Shown here: positions 44,801-53,200 of the stretch, piece after piece
How positions within the stretch are numbered: the stretch's first letter is position 1
Layout of the letters: each line of letters begins with the position of its first letter
Source: Bradyrhizobium sp.
Lineage (GTDB): Bacteria > Pseudomonadota > Alphaproteobacteria > Rhizobiales > Xanthobacteraceae
Reading direction: 5' to 3'
Assembly: GCA_013822885.1 (NCBI GenBank)
Contig: PNLC01000002.1
Coordinates: 1 to 62,245 of the forward strand
DNA length: 62,245 nt
The notes under the pieces: model-generated
What the model was told of the DNA's origin: nothing
What the model saw: the letters and a program-made list of their open reading frames with translations, nothing else
The model's database searches: none
Position numbers and translations under genes: made by a program

Positions 44801-47428
44801 TGGCTGAAGCGACAGGGGAAAATGAACTCATCGGAGTCAATGCTGATCGAGCAAAGCTCCTGGTGGGTGGATTACACCAATTTCCAGCGCGGCATCGGCG
44901 CCCTCGGCGGGGGCAATGTGGCGGTCAGCGCGGGGGGCGATCTGGACAATCTGACGGTCGCGCTGCCGACCAATGGCCGCGTGCGCGGCGGGCGCACCGC
45001 TGACGAACGCAGGCTGCTCGAGCAGCGCAACGGCGGTGCCATGACGGTCGAAGCCGGCGGCGCCGTTCGCGCCGGCTACTACTATATCGGGCGCGGCGCC
45101 GGTTCGATGGAGGCTGGTGAATTCGCGGTCGGCCGGCAGGTCAACGTCACCAATTGGCAGGGGAGAACGACGACGTATCCGATCGCTCCGATTCTGTCGC
45201 TGGGCGATGCAACGCTCAGGGTGAGCGCCGCCGGTGACCTGGTGCTGCAGACGGTGCTCGATCCCCTGCTCGTCCGCAGGGATGTGGCCTATGAGCGCGG
45301 TTACATGAGCAGCCAGACGGAGCGCACGGCGCTCAGCCTGACGTCGACGGGAGGCGACGTGGTCCTGGTCGGTCAGGCGGAATTCCTGTCGAGGGATCTC
45401 ACTCAACTAAGCAACAATGACGGTAGTTATTCGGGATTCAGAGACGTCAATACTTTCGCTGGAAACGTCTATCCCTCGAAGGTCCGCATCGCGGCGCTCA
45501 ATGGCTCCGTGACTAACCAGGGTAACATCTATACCCTGCCCGCGAAGAGCCAGGAGTTGCGGATACTCGCAGGGAACAACGTGTTCCCTGGCTCGATCTT
45601 TATGTCTCGCGCGACGCCGGAGATGATGCCTTCGCCGTTGCAGCCGTCGATTGTTTTCCTGTCTGGCGGCTCACTTCAACGACTTCTCACTAACGAGATC
45701 GGTGTGTTCGACCTCACCGTGGGAGGCTACGCGCGCCGGTTTGGGAATCCGCAACAATTGCCGAATGCCGACGACTATGAACCGAGCCGCATCTACGCGC
45801 AGGAAGGCTCGATCAATGCCGGCATCATCACGGCCAATGAGCAGACGTGGTTCCGCGCGGGCACCGACATTCGCGAAATCAACTATAATCTGCGCAACAT
45901 TCACCCGACCGATGTGTCCCTGCTCGAAGCCGGCAATGACGTCATCGGAGGCACGATTGTGCCATTCCGCCAAGAGGATGCCAGCTACCGATACGGTGGA
46001 CGAATCGAGATCCAAGGACCCGGGGCGCTGGTGCTCACCGCGGGTCGCGATGTCTATGGTAAAGATTTGCGGCTCTACAGCGCGGGTAACCGGCGGTACG
46101 ACGACGTGACCAACCGCCCGCTGGACAATACGAAAATCCTGGGCCTGCCTGACCAGAGCGCAGCGATCACCGTGATGGCGGGGCTCAAGGGCAAGCAGCC
46201 CTCCTACGAGGCCTTCCTCGCGGCCTATCTCGATCCGGCCAATGTCGCGGCCATGCCGGACTATCTCAAGACCACGCTGTCCGATGGCAAGCTGGTGCCG
46301 CTCTATCTCACCGACGCCTTCGAGACCCGCAAGAGCGGTAGCGTGAAAACGACGCGCAACGGCCTCGTCTCCTTTGTGGAGGAGATGACCGGCGAAAAGC
46401 TGTCGCCGCTCGACGCCTGGACGCGGTTCAGGACGCTGCCGCAATTCACGCAGGAGCGTTTCCTGCGTCAGGTCTATATGCAGGAGCTCCGCGAGGCGGG
46501 ATCGGACCAGAACGAGCCCGGCGCGGGCGGCCTGCCGCGCAACGGCGGCTATAACCGCGGCTATGCGGCGATCGACACACTGTTCCCCGGCCACGACTGG
46601 AAGGGCGATGTGACAATCGGCAATGCGCTGTTCCGCACCATGGCCGGTGGCGACATCGAGGTGCTGACGCCGGGCGGCGGCCTGCAAGTGGCTGCGTTGA
46701 GCACCGACCCTGGTCCAGGCTACGGCCTGGTTACGCTGGGCTATGGAAATATCAACATCTTCGCCCGCAACAACGTCGTCGTGAACCGCTCGCGCATCCT
46801 GACGTTTGCCGGCGGCGACGAGACGATCTGGTCGACGCTGGGCGACATCGATGCCGGGCGCGGCGCCAAGACGACCCGCGTGGCGTCGGCGCCGGAGGTC
46901 CAGACCGACGTCAATACGGTGACGAAAGTGCTGGAGAAGGCCGACATCTCCGGCAGCGGCATCGGCACGATCGTGGGCTTCACCGGCGTCGAGGAGGGCG
47001 ACGTCAACCTGATCGCGCCGCAGGGCACGGTCAATGCCGGCGACGCCGGCGTGCGGGTCAGCGGCAACCTCAACATTGCGGCACTGTTTGTGCTAAACGC
47101 CAACAACTTCCAGGTCTCCGGCGAGGTCAAGGGCTTGCCGCAAAAGGAGACTCCGTTGACGGTGCTGAAACTCGACACCGGCGACTCGAGCCAGAAGGCG
47201 GTCGCGGACGCGGCAAAGGACGCAACGCAATCCGGCAAGAGCCAGCAGGCTTCCATCATCATCGTCGAGGTGCTCGGCTATGGCGGCGGCGACGGCAGTT
47301 CAAATCGTCCCGAAGAGGACGAAGGCCGCGTGCAGCGTGACCGACGAAGCTACAATCCAAACAGCGCAGTCCAGTACGTGGGTGCCGGTCCGCTGAGCGA
47401 CGAACAGCGGCGAAAACTGATCGAGTAG
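35888..47428 (+). CDS. Giant filamentous-haemagglutinin-like exoprotein 1 (TpsA type)
   Basis: The protein has 3846 residues. ATG 35888 is preceded by GAGAG and gives a signal peptide (LSKRALLFAGVSATALFAA) ending ALA before RPLGG; the track start at 35759 adds an unlikely extension. Residues 50-100 are Ala/Gln-rich and helical (AAQGASQAAQQASNALRRAT). The TPS (haemagg_act) domain follows, with AILTWKEFNVGRETDLYF near residue 158 and NQSGIIFGGASQVNVHTLV near 212. The body is a long Gly/Ser/Thr-rich beta-helix built from repeated strands. Near the end come a helical insert with TWFRAGTDI and AYLDPANVAAMP, a DUF3739-like region and a tail with VEVLGYGGG. Family role: a secreted fibre for adhesion or surface interaction. 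No TpsB gene lies nearby. Confidence 0.9.
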   Translation: MLLPVVAAAPRSFSARRLSKRALLFAGVSATALFAAGHCALARPLGGQAPSPSTAAMAAAQGASQAAQQASNALRRATQSLQAMQSAQQAARDLARTTPTTVQNGLQAGGLVVMPGATPGATDGGAGLWQGANLPTESSSGGRTQVTVRQNQQKAILTWKEFNVGRETDLYFDQRAGGADVQNWIALNRVGPGAAPSQILGSVKAEGQVYVINQSGIIFGGASQVNVHTLVASSLSLSNAQLMAGINNPLVSGGGGDTYSVPQFGYLGQPRPEGSFEIDDPRQVPRTAIGAPAGDVMVEAGAQIATVSGGKAMLFAPHVVNSGSISAPDGQVIMAAGEQVYLRTSLIVERDLTKPFHLNVRGLDVAVSAPMPWLFTRNQKNFDNQNFTVGVQTIVLPEMEARAAAVDYRVVNNGVVQADRGNITVTARNVVQNGALLAATALNNRDGSIRLQAWGQGIPCEGDCGTNNFLYWSPGRVTLATGSVTAAMPDLSDTSEMELSSLLTRYTPGRVELRGDLIDIEQQANVIVPAGTISVVASKNPWADEQPVGETPRDGSRVYIGEDAYLSVAGLQDVLLAMESNVIEAELRINELRDSPLYRDSWLRGQTVYVDRRKSGTFTDGLMSGVRWVTKDGNYIPGAWVGTPLADVSAWVGVGKTNLAELSTQGGSIILKSAGSVVTRSGSILDVSGGSVRYSDGWIKTTRLLGADGRIYDIGDARPDQAYVALAGGFTRSHARWDVTETWTNLLGKSGARYERGYTEGRKAGSIQFYAGEGVVLEGGYWGGTVVGERQAGTGELAQAGTMTFGGTGDDKKLWLLGNLIITNDPVLLPADFSATTPLASSWYSGSPGVTDSFLFRTTYLDSDVLGAAGFGAIELYVTKSFSLEKGTALELAPGSSFTVEANTVDAYTQDFRIDGVIRAAGGSVKLNQAENVYFGSGAAIDASGQWVNQRTGAATIAAPVIGGGSIEVMNARFESGAVLDVSGGGWYRLQKSKYELRAGDAGAITLSDVDAAQLLKADLRGYAAGSGGSLTFDTSSSLRIGGTASAPAGTVRLAETLYSDLGFRSVQITSGGDITVADGATIRQLPHSIDMTDAARVDSGASITELGSLVVLPLSQRADLAPTSLSLTGRNVTIGTGATVATDVGGSITVAVQSTTAGGTIRIDGRLEALAGKINVLAGSGTVTVASTAALVANGLALIETDGRGQRDGVVLGGGSVTLDAGSIVMESGSLIDVSGTSGEIDVPAGGTLGSRGRVPVTLASDAGSISVKGQGLIEGTWRGKAGGSGARGGAVTLATTTTPVILSDSAVAQAGLVFRPSVLQSSGFADLTLNAISSFVRLEGVDLTLAGSISISGALVNGNGADSRLSASYLSLYGTSAAASASNGTLTLAATLIDVKQVAIRGFAEAVLDASDIRLVPYSAAQPASLDMAGVLVLRAAQIYPASQTSATIKASEKIIVQQNGVAGVALSAGGSLTLEAPVIEQGGTLRAPFGQIVLKASGKLTLGAGSVTSVTGDGQILPYGNLSDNENWTLPTGTGLLPIITSPPEKRITLEAPSVDLASGSVVDIRGGGDLHAWEHVAGPGGSHDVLTRPGMYAIMPSLGAVTAIGERIWLDGGNGIAAGWYTLLPARYALLPGAYAIQMMSGAQGASIRGSVGLADGSAMMSGYRGNALDGSRDQLRSSWRVMSGDVVRNYSEYNEAFANTFFASDAFKLTQYRLTGKEIVTPRLPMDGGAVVFKATQDLILNGQLRSQAADGGRGGLVDIAAAKIAVVGAEQDAGNLRTSGYLVLDATSLSNVGAGSLLLGGIRSGDTRGLRVDVTADDIIVRNSSGSALTGSEIILAASETIDIGAGSVIAARGEAPRGSGDLVVAPQVAQLPQNNGTPTDPSDDFVIPSRDWGALIRLSNGDAVRVIRENVDLAAGGVVTIGAGATLAGGKALLIDATRNTHMQTGAQLSGATLSVASGRIGFGGGSGLVLDQAALAMLRNTQNLILRSYTSIDFHKAVDLSGLRAVNLDAAVLTGYGSNNIDVVASRLVLENSTSTFSEPAGVGHGRLNLVADELAFGQGAKALRGFDTVVLTGTTRIVGEGNGSLDAGNAAVTLFTPVLTSRGGAAQSLTTTGELSVAAYGTTAPARDLDSLGARWSLTGNSIAFGGRVNALGGTVELTATHGDVVLAEGASIDVGGFGKQFFDITEYTDAGRIALTALNGGSVLLGAGAVLDLAALPGGGSGGSLGVMSDGGNVVLDGTIRAQVGAGQRGGSFSLDITALPNFAALNQRLNEGGFSRSRAFRIFTGDVTLDGTTVAESFTLAADHGRVTIAGTVDARARYGGEIAIYGGNGLTMISTAVLRAGATDTVDHIGSGRITLGISAGTLVVQGGLIDVAGGEGGKVTLRAPVIVQPGADTVNVAFAGTIAGAREIVLEGFKQFDLAALANNSNYVGVTINGSGQAELDLAATAAGKFNVLADYGAGTLVEFVRDFDISAAYGALGGLAGQANFHARPGMELNYAGDIVLKSNWNLGAGIVNQASAIAAGAMTPIPALSGAAYVVAGKESELLRDHTMMVYRTGGSILGEPGSLTLRAEGDIELKGSVTDGFFQYADPLDPTYLAVKGTRSGSVNVMFNGGRNNVGQTLTAFNGLATTLPTYYAGLSFLTRGSLVTPNLSTPPQIAQAPYSAASNSPAANTGNALAYTVQFPSITKTDGSTVPVSSWSQTFVAGAATQGESADPARLAAGSAGKIVLSHQPAYSYIDSNATFVVNAFIDGGTSFGPANAPSGASVDPLNWLTTLRNDAGTRLTDSSSFNLALGQSSDPAYNYVLNLWNDYARNYSKVEKTDYRWYQPSTADRLQILMRYDTFAQFYTTTLAPNLSTIAALYSSIKPGTTGGTVNPSTVVRTGTGDIKIAAGGDLQLNGGASIYTAGRRDLAAFNDFTTAAPNAVYGVDGGHLHIAAGGNINVALPTDRSEMKHYTDWLKRQGKMNSSESMLIEQSSWWVDYTNFQRGIGALGGGNVAVSAGGDLDNLTVALPTNGRVRGGRTADERRLLEQRNGGAMTVEAGGAVRAGYYYIGRGAGSMEAGEFAVGRQVNVTNWQGRTTTYPIAPILSLGDATLRVSAAGDLVLQTVLDPLLVRRDVAYERGYMSSQTERTALSLTSTGGDVVLVGQAEFLSRDLTQLSNNDGSYSGFRDVNTFAGNVYPSKVRIAALNGSVTNQGNIYTLPAKSQELRILAGNNVFPGSIFMSRATPEMMPSPLQPSIVFLSGGSLQRLLTNEIGVFDLTVGGYARRFGNPQQLPNADDYEPSRIYAQEGSINAGIITANEQTWFRAGTDIREINYNLRNIHPTDVSLLEAGNDVIGGTIVPFRQEDASYRYGGRIEIQGPGALVLTAGRDVYGKDLRLYSAGNRRYDDVTNRPLDNTKILGLPDQSAAITVMAGLKGKQPSYEAFLAAYLDPANVAAMPDYLKTTLSDGKLVPLYLTDAFETRKSGSVKTTRNGLVSFVEEMTGEKLSPLDAWTRFRTLPQFTQERFLRQVYMQELREAGSDQNEPGAGGLPRNGGYNRGYAAIDTLFPGHDWKGDVTIGNALFRTMAGGDIEVLTPGGGLQVAALSTDPGPGYGLVTLGYGNINIFARNNVVVNRSRILTFAGGDETIWSTLGDIDAGRGAKTTRVASAPEVQTDVNTVTKVLEKADISGSGIGTIVGFTGVEEGDVNLIAPQGTVNAGDAGVRVSGNLNIAALFVLNANNFQVSGEVKGLPQKETPLTVLKLDTGDSSQKAVADAAKDATQSGKSQQASIIIVEVLGYGGGDGSSNRPEEDEGRVQRDRRSYNPNSAVQYVGAGPLSDEQRRKLIE

Positions 47429-47705
47429 GTCCGCGCCCCTTTTTGCAAACGGCTTGATGTATAAGTGGTCGAGCCAATCGGCGACGAGACCGGCTGCCTC
47501 GTTTGAATTCGACTGTGCGGTTGAGACGAGGGCCCGGTCAGCAATGCAGCCGTCGCAAATCAACCCTGGCGTGCAAATGCTGTATTCAGCATGTCATATT
47601 TGCTTTGCTATTTCCGTGCTTGAATGACCGTTAGCACGGCAAGAGCGGTTACGATGCGCAAGGCTGGACTGCCCGGATGCCGCCTGCGCGTCCTATTCGG
47701 GTTTC
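47429..47705 (+). promoter_or_regulatory. Intercassette region with two inverted repeats
   Basis: The 277 bases between exoprotein 1 and the second STN gene contain no convincing gene. Two inverted repeats stand out: ATGCTG-TATT-CAGCAT (47577-47592) and CCGTGC...GCACGG with a 14-base gap (47614-47639). Both lie about 65-130 bases before the STN start, where operators are expected. No clear -35/-10 pair was identified. Confidence 0.35.
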
Positions 47706-48482
47706 ATGACCAGTTTTGTCGTTCAACCGCTCCGAGCTGCCAAGGTCGAACGTGCTGGATCACGGCCGACGATCAGGTCGTGTCTCGGTGTCTTGGCCAT
47801 CTTGCTGAGCAGCTGCGTGGATCCCGTCTCGGGTGCGATAGGGCCGGCCATCGCCGAGAGCTCCATTTCCGAAACCGGCTCGGCGCGGCGTATGGCTTAT
47901 GATCTCCCCGCTCAGCCGCTGGACACTGCACTTGATGCGTTCGGGGCTGCCGGCACCATTCAGATTTTCTACGAGGCTTCCCTGACAAAGGGGCGCAATT
48001 CTGCCGAGGTCAAGGGTGCTTTTTCCCCCGAAGAGGCGCTGCGGCTTCTGCTGCGCGGTTCGGGCCTCGCGGCGCGGGTCATTGCACCCAATACCATATC
48101 GATTGCGCGCGAGCCCGTTGACGGTGCAAGTCCGGACAATGCCGCTTCGCGACATTTGAAACGCGAGTCGGTACGGCATTTTGGCGCCATGCAGGCCGAC
48201 CTGCTCCAGGTCCTGTGCGAGAACGCGACAACACGACCTGGAAACTACCGAATCGCCATTCAGTACTGGCTGGATGCTTCCGGAAAAATTGCGCGCTTGA
48301 GGTTGATTGGTTCCTCGGGAAATCCGGACCGCGATGCGGCAGTCGTTGCCACGCTCCGGAACGTGGTGCTGCGAGCGCCCGGCAACATGCCGCAACCCGT
48401 CACCATGACGATCGAGCCGAGCGCGCCGGACCAGCTGGCCGGCTGCATGCCTCGGCATGCCGGGGCACGGCGGACCGAATAG
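47706..48482 (+). CDS. STN-TonB-C signalling protein (VreA-like), cassette 2
   Basis: A 258-residue paralogue of the cassette 1 STN protein. An N-terminal hydrophobic segment (LGVLAILLSSCVDPV) serves as signal peptide or lipoprotein signal (LSSC). The STN domain is at residues 62-130 (YDLPAQPLDTALDAFGAAG, then IQIFYEASLTKG), and the TonB-C-like end follows (YRIAIQYWLDASGKI, then DRDAAVVATLR). No beta-barrel follows. The next gene starts 3 bases later, so translation is coupled, in contrast to cassette 1 where the gap is 179 bases. ATG 47706 has a weak ribosome site; other starts nearby are possible. Confidence 0.78.
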   Translation: MTSFVVQPLRAAKVERAGSRPTIRSCLGVLAILLSSCVDPVSGAIGPAIAESSISETGSARRMAYDLPAQPLDTALDAFGAAGTIQIFYEASLTKGRNSAEVKGAFSPEEALRLLLRGSGLAARVIAPNTISIAREPVDGASPDNAASRHLKRESVRHFGAMQADLLQVLCENATTRPGNYRIAIQYWLDASGKIARLRLIGSSGNPDRDAAVVATLRNVVLRAPGNMPQPVTMTIEPSAPDQLAGCMPRHAGARRTE

Positions 48483-48485
48483 CCA

Positions 48486-49007
48486 ATGTCCGAGACAGGC
48501 TGGACCTTGCTGCGGCACGTCATCATCGGCCGTTACGAGCAGATCAGGTCGCGGCTGACGCGATCTCTGGGCTCGCGGGAACTCGCCGCTGAGGTCCTGC
48601 ACGAGACCTATCTGCGGCTTCATCGCAGCGACGCCATCGGTGTCATCAATCATCCCGAGTCCTACATCTTCCAGATCGCCCGCAATATTGCGGCAGACAT
48701 GCGGCGCAACGAGCGACGTCGCGCGGCACAGGCGGGGAGCCTGGCAACCATTCTGCAGCCTGACGACGCGCCCGATTTGGCGAAGGAAATGGAGGCGCGG
48801 TCGCAGGTGAACGTCCTCAAGCAGGCGCTTTCCGATCTTTCGCCCCGGCGGCGCGCAATCCTGATCGCGGCCCGAATCGACGGACTGAGCCACGATACGA
48901 TCGCGCAACGCTTTGGTATCTCACGGACGATGGTGCAAAAGGAGTTGCGCCGGGCGCTTGAGCACTGCGTCGAACGGCTAGGAAAAAACAGTGACAATGA
49001 CCGGTGA
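48486..49007 (+). CDS. ECF RNA polymerase sigma factor (FecI type), cassette 2
   Basis: A 173-residue sigma factor paralogous to the first. The match runs through the length: LTRSLGSRELAAEVLHETYL in region 2, RNIAADMRRNERR, then LSPRRRAILIAARIDGLSHD and RFGISRTMVQKELRRAL in region 4. ATG 48486 lies 3 bases after the STN gene stop. The product should be held by the anti-sigma protein encoded 63 bases downstream and should drive its own exoprotein gene. Because it differs from its twin in region 4, the two may recognise related but distinct promoters. Confidence 0.9.
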   Translation: MSETGWTLLRHVIIGRYEQIRSRLTRSLGSRELAAEVLHETYLRLHRSDAIGVINHPESYIFQIARNIAADMRRNERRRAAQAGSLATILQPDDAPDLAKEMEARSQVNVLKQALSDLSPRRRAILIAARIDGLSHDTIAQRFGISRTMVQKELRRALEHCVERLGKNSDNDR

Positions 49008-49070
49008 GCTTCGCGACGGCCTCGGACGTCTAATGAATGAAGCGAAAATCTGCCGAGGATCGGCCGTGCC

Positions 49071-50054
49071 ATGAGCGGGTTGGATCGACAGTCGTTGTCG
49101 CTGCAACGCGATGCGCTGGAACTGATCATGAATGCAAAGTCCGGCGCTGCGACCGCAGGCGATTTGCAATGCCTGGAGGAGTGGCGCGTGCGGAGCAGCG
49201 CTCATACCGAGGCGTATCGCAAGGCCGTCATCATCTGGGACGCGCTTGGGACGGCCGCCCGCGAAACCGCGAGCGCGGAGGACCGGGATTTCATCGCCGG
49301 CCGGCGGACCGCGCGGACGCCTGCCGTCGGACGCCGGGCTTTCCTTGTGGGAGGGTTTGCCGCGTCCAGCGCTGCTGCCGGCTTGCTGATGGTGCAGCCG
49401 TCGCTCGGGGTCCGGCCGTTCGTCGCCGACCTGCTCGCCGACTATCGGACCGAAACGGGAGAGCAGCGCTTGATCGCGCTGGGCGAGGGGGTGTCAGTCG
49501 AGATGAATACTCGTACCAGTATCGACCGCCGCTTGGCCTCGCGCGGAACCTCGATCGAGTTGATCTCCGGCGAGGCTGCCATTTCGGCCGAATGCAGCGA
49601 GGAACGGCCGGTATCCGTCCTTGCGGCAGGCGGCAGGAGCCGTTCGGCGAAGGCCAAATTCGCCGTTCGTCATGGCGGGGGGCCGGTGCGTGTTGCCTGT
49701 CTTGAAGGGCTTGTCGTGGTCGAGCTTGACGGAAACTCCGCCATCTTGAGGGCCGATCAGCAACTATCCTATTCGGCTCGCGGAATTGGTCCGGTCGCGA
49801 CTTTCGATCCGACAGTGGTCGCGGCGTGGCAGCGAGGGTTGCTGATTTTTCGCGAGGAACCGCTGGTCGACGTCCTCGCTGAGGTCAATCGCTACTGGCA
49901 GGGCCGGATCATTCTCCTCAACGCCGACCTTGGCCAGCGCCGCGTGACGGCGCGGATCGAACTGGCACGCGTGGGCGAAGTGATCTCGTATGTCCAAAGC
50001 GTTCTGGGAGCGCAGGTGCGGACGTTGCTCGGCGGCGTCGTGTTGTTGAGCTGA
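49071..50054 (+). CDS. FecR-family anti-sigma factor, cassette 2
   Basis: A 327-residue paralogue of the first anti-sigma factor. The DUF4880 domain occupies residues 10-60 (DALELIMNAKSGAATAGDL). A twin-Arg sequence, GRRAFLVGGF (Arg88-Arg89), leads into the membrane segment, as in cassette 1. The FecR domain (DYRTETGEQRLIAL, then IELISGEAAIS) and an STN-like end (PLVDVLAEVNRYWQGRIILL) follow. ATG 49071 has GAGGAT upstream. The length and domain order suit a single-span inner-membrane regulator. Confidence 0.88.
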   Translation: MSGLDRQSLSLQRDALELIMNAKSGAATAGDLQCLEEWRVRSSAHTEAYRKAVIIWDALGTAARETASAEDRDFIAGRRTARTPAVGRRAFLVGGFAASSAAAGLLMVQPSLGVRPFVADLLADYRTETGEQRLIALGEGVSVEMNTRTSIDRRLASRGTSIELISGEAAISAECSEERPVSVLAAGGRSRSAKAKFAVRHGGGPVRVACLEGLVVVELDGNSAILRADQQLSYSARGIGPVATFDPTVVAAWQRGLLIFREEPLVDVLAEVNRYWQGRIILLNADLGQRRVTARIELARVGEVISYVQSVLGAQVRTLLGGVVLLS

Positions 50055-50208
50055 GAGGAAAAACATTCCAGAAGGTGGTTAGCTGGAGGTGTCCGCCTTT
50101 CGTCTCTACAGCAGGGAAGCGACAGGCGCGGATCGGGTCGAACCATCAGGTTCGGCCAGCGGAGCGTCGTTGGCTTCCCGTCGAATTCACGGGGCGGGAG
50201 TCAAGACA

Positions 50209-53200
50209 ATGTCGAAGCCGAAACAGCCGGGAACGTCAGTCGCTGGCGTTGGGGGCACGCAATTGCGGCGGGTCGCCTTGCTCGGCAGCGTCAGCATGTT
50301 GTCGCTGTTCGCGATGACGGCTGTGGCGGATGCGCGGCCCCTTGGCGCAAGATCGGGGACCAATCCCGCGGCGGCCGCTTTGCCGAGTGCGGAGCAGGCA
50401 GCAATGGCGTTGCAGCGGACCAGCGCTTCGCTCGCGCGCACCAGCCAGGCGCTTCAGGCCATGCGCGCTGCGCAGAATGCCGCCCGGATTGCGGCTACGG
50501 CCGGCGCGACGACCGTGCCGAACGGGCAGGTCGCGGGCGGGCTGGTGGTCGACCCCGCCGTGGCGAACGATCCAGCGCTATGGAGCAATGCCCAACTGCC
50601 GAAGCCCGATACGCTGTCGAATGGCCGTACCCGGGTGGAGGTCGTACAGACCGCGCCGAAGGCGATCCTGACCTGGCAGAGCTTCAATGTCGGGCGCGAG
50701 ACCGATCTTTATTTCAACCAAACCGCCGGTGGCGCCGATGCCGCAAACTGGATCGCGCTCAACCGCGTGACCGATCCGGGTATTGCCCCCAGCCGTATCC
50801 TGGGCACCATCAAGGCCGATGGGCAGGTCTATGTCATCAACAAGAACGGCATCATTTTCGGCGGCGCGAGCCAGGTCAACGTTGCGTCATTGGTGGCGTC
50901 GTCGCTGAGCCTGTCGAACACGCAGTTCCTGGCCGGAATCAACATTCAGCGAAGTGCCGGCGGTGCGAGCTACTTACTTCCGCAATTCGGCGAGTTTCCC
51001 ACGAACGAGACCGGGAATGTTCCGGCTCCGTACATTCCCGGCAACGTCCTCGTGGAGGCCGGCGCCCGGATCGTCAGCGGTAAACAGGGGCTGGTGGCGC
51101 TGTTCGGATCGAACGTCGCCAATCGCGGCACGATCGAAACGCCGAGCGGCCAGACGCTGCTGGCGGCAGGCGAGAACGTTTATCTAGGGTCGAACGACGC
51201 GAAGATCATCGGTTTGCGGGCCTATGTCAGCACGCGACCGGAAAGCATACAGGCGTCTTTTGGCGATGCTCCGGCTCTCTATGCCCGCACCGCGCTGGTC
51301 GGGATGAACGCGGTCAACGACGGCATGATCGTTGCGCCTGAAGGCAACATCAGCATCGTCGGCTACAAGGTCGTCCAGAACGGCCTGCTGCAGGCGGTGA
51401 CGACGCTGAATGCGGCGGGCAACATTTCGCTGATCGCCCACGATGGGTACCGTTTCAGCCCATTTGGCGGCAATTCGGACGCACGCGCCGGCGAACTGAT
51501 CCTGGGGCGGGACAGCGTCACGACGGTGCAGATCGATCGCGACCCGCGCACCGGCGGGACCGCCGGCGATTCCTCGTTCGTCCGGCTGTGGGGCAATACG
51601 GTTCTGCTCGAGAAGAATGCCCTTGTCCAATCGGAAGCCGGGCAGATTTCCGTCGGCGCCTTCAGCAAGTTTGAATCGGGTTCGTCGAGCCTCGAATTGC
51701 CTACTGTGCCGCCCGGTGCTGGTTCGCGCTTCATGATGGAGGCGGGCTCGGTCCTCGACGTGGCAGGCGTGCTCGGCGCCGAGGTGGCGATGGAGAGCAA
51801 CTCCGTCCAGGTGGAGGCGCGAGCGAACGAACTACGGGACGCGCCATTGCAGCGCAACGGCATCCTGGCAGGCAAGAAGATCTGGGTCGACCGGCGCGTG
51901 ACCGGCAAGCGGGAAGACGGCACCGCCTGGATCGGTACGGAATTGGTCGATGCGAACGAGTACGACGCCAACGTGCCCAAGTCGATGGGCGAGCGCGCGG
52001 TCAAGGGCGGCAAGGTGACGATGTACGCCGGCGAAGTGGTGGTCATGCCCGATGCGGAGATCAAGCTCGCGGGCGGCTCGGTCCGCTATCTCGACGGCTA
52101 TATCAAGACGACGAAGCTCGTGGGAGCGGACGGCCGCCTCTACGACATCGGCCGCGCGCCGGTCGATATGCCTTATGTCAGCATCTACAGCGGCTTTGTG
52201 GTGGATCACAGTCGCTGGAAGGTCAGCGAGGTATTCACCTCGCCGTTCTCGCGCGACCGGTTCGAAAAAGGCTATGTGCAGGGCGCCGCCGCGGGGATGT
52301 TGGAAATCCATTCGCGTGTTCAGGTGCTGGATGGCCGCATCGCTGCCCACACGATCGTGGGAGATCGCCAGATCAGTTCACCGCCCGCCGGCGGCGGGTT
52401 AAAGATTGGCTCAGTGTCGCCACCGGATACCAGCTTCAACGCCAACCACCTGAGGCTACAAGCCGCCGCCGGCGGCCTGCCCAGCAATTTCACCATCAAG
52501 AGCGCGTTGCCCACGGATCGAACTTCGACGCTGGTGCTGTCGACCGAAATGCTCAGTGAGAGCGGATTGTCTTCTGTCGAACTCATCTTGAACGGGAATG
52601 TCGTCTTCGCACCCGACTCCGACATTCGCCTGCGGCCGGGCAGCATCCTTTCGGTCAACGGCGGCGCGGGCAGGTCGATGACGTTCGACGGTTCGATCCG
52701 GGTGCCCGGCGGCCTCGTCGGCCTTTCGGTTGCAGGCGGACCCATTGTGTTCAAGGCGGGCGCCAAGATCGATGTGAGCGGCCAGTGGACCAACTATCTC
52801 GTTTCGCCCGCTACTGGTCCACGAACTCCGAATGGCGGCAGCATCGGTCTGACCGGCAACATCACCTTTGATTCCGATGTCGTGCTGGCCGCGGATGCGG
52901 GGGCAACGGTCAGCAGCAAGGGCAAGTTCGAGGCCGGCACGGCCGGCTCTATCTCGCTCGGAAGCTCGAATGTCATCGACCTGAACTCCGTAACCATGAG
53001 CGCTTACGGTTTGGCAACTTCCGGCCAGGTGGCCGTGGGCCCGCTCGGGGGACATCTCAGCCTCGCCGTTCCCGCGATCCTGATCGCAACAAATGGCGCG
53101 GCACCTGGCGGTAGCGTCACCCGACTGGATCCATCCTTCTTCGACCGCGGCGGCTTCAGCAAGTTCACGTTCACACTCGCAGGAATCGAGGATGGGCTGA

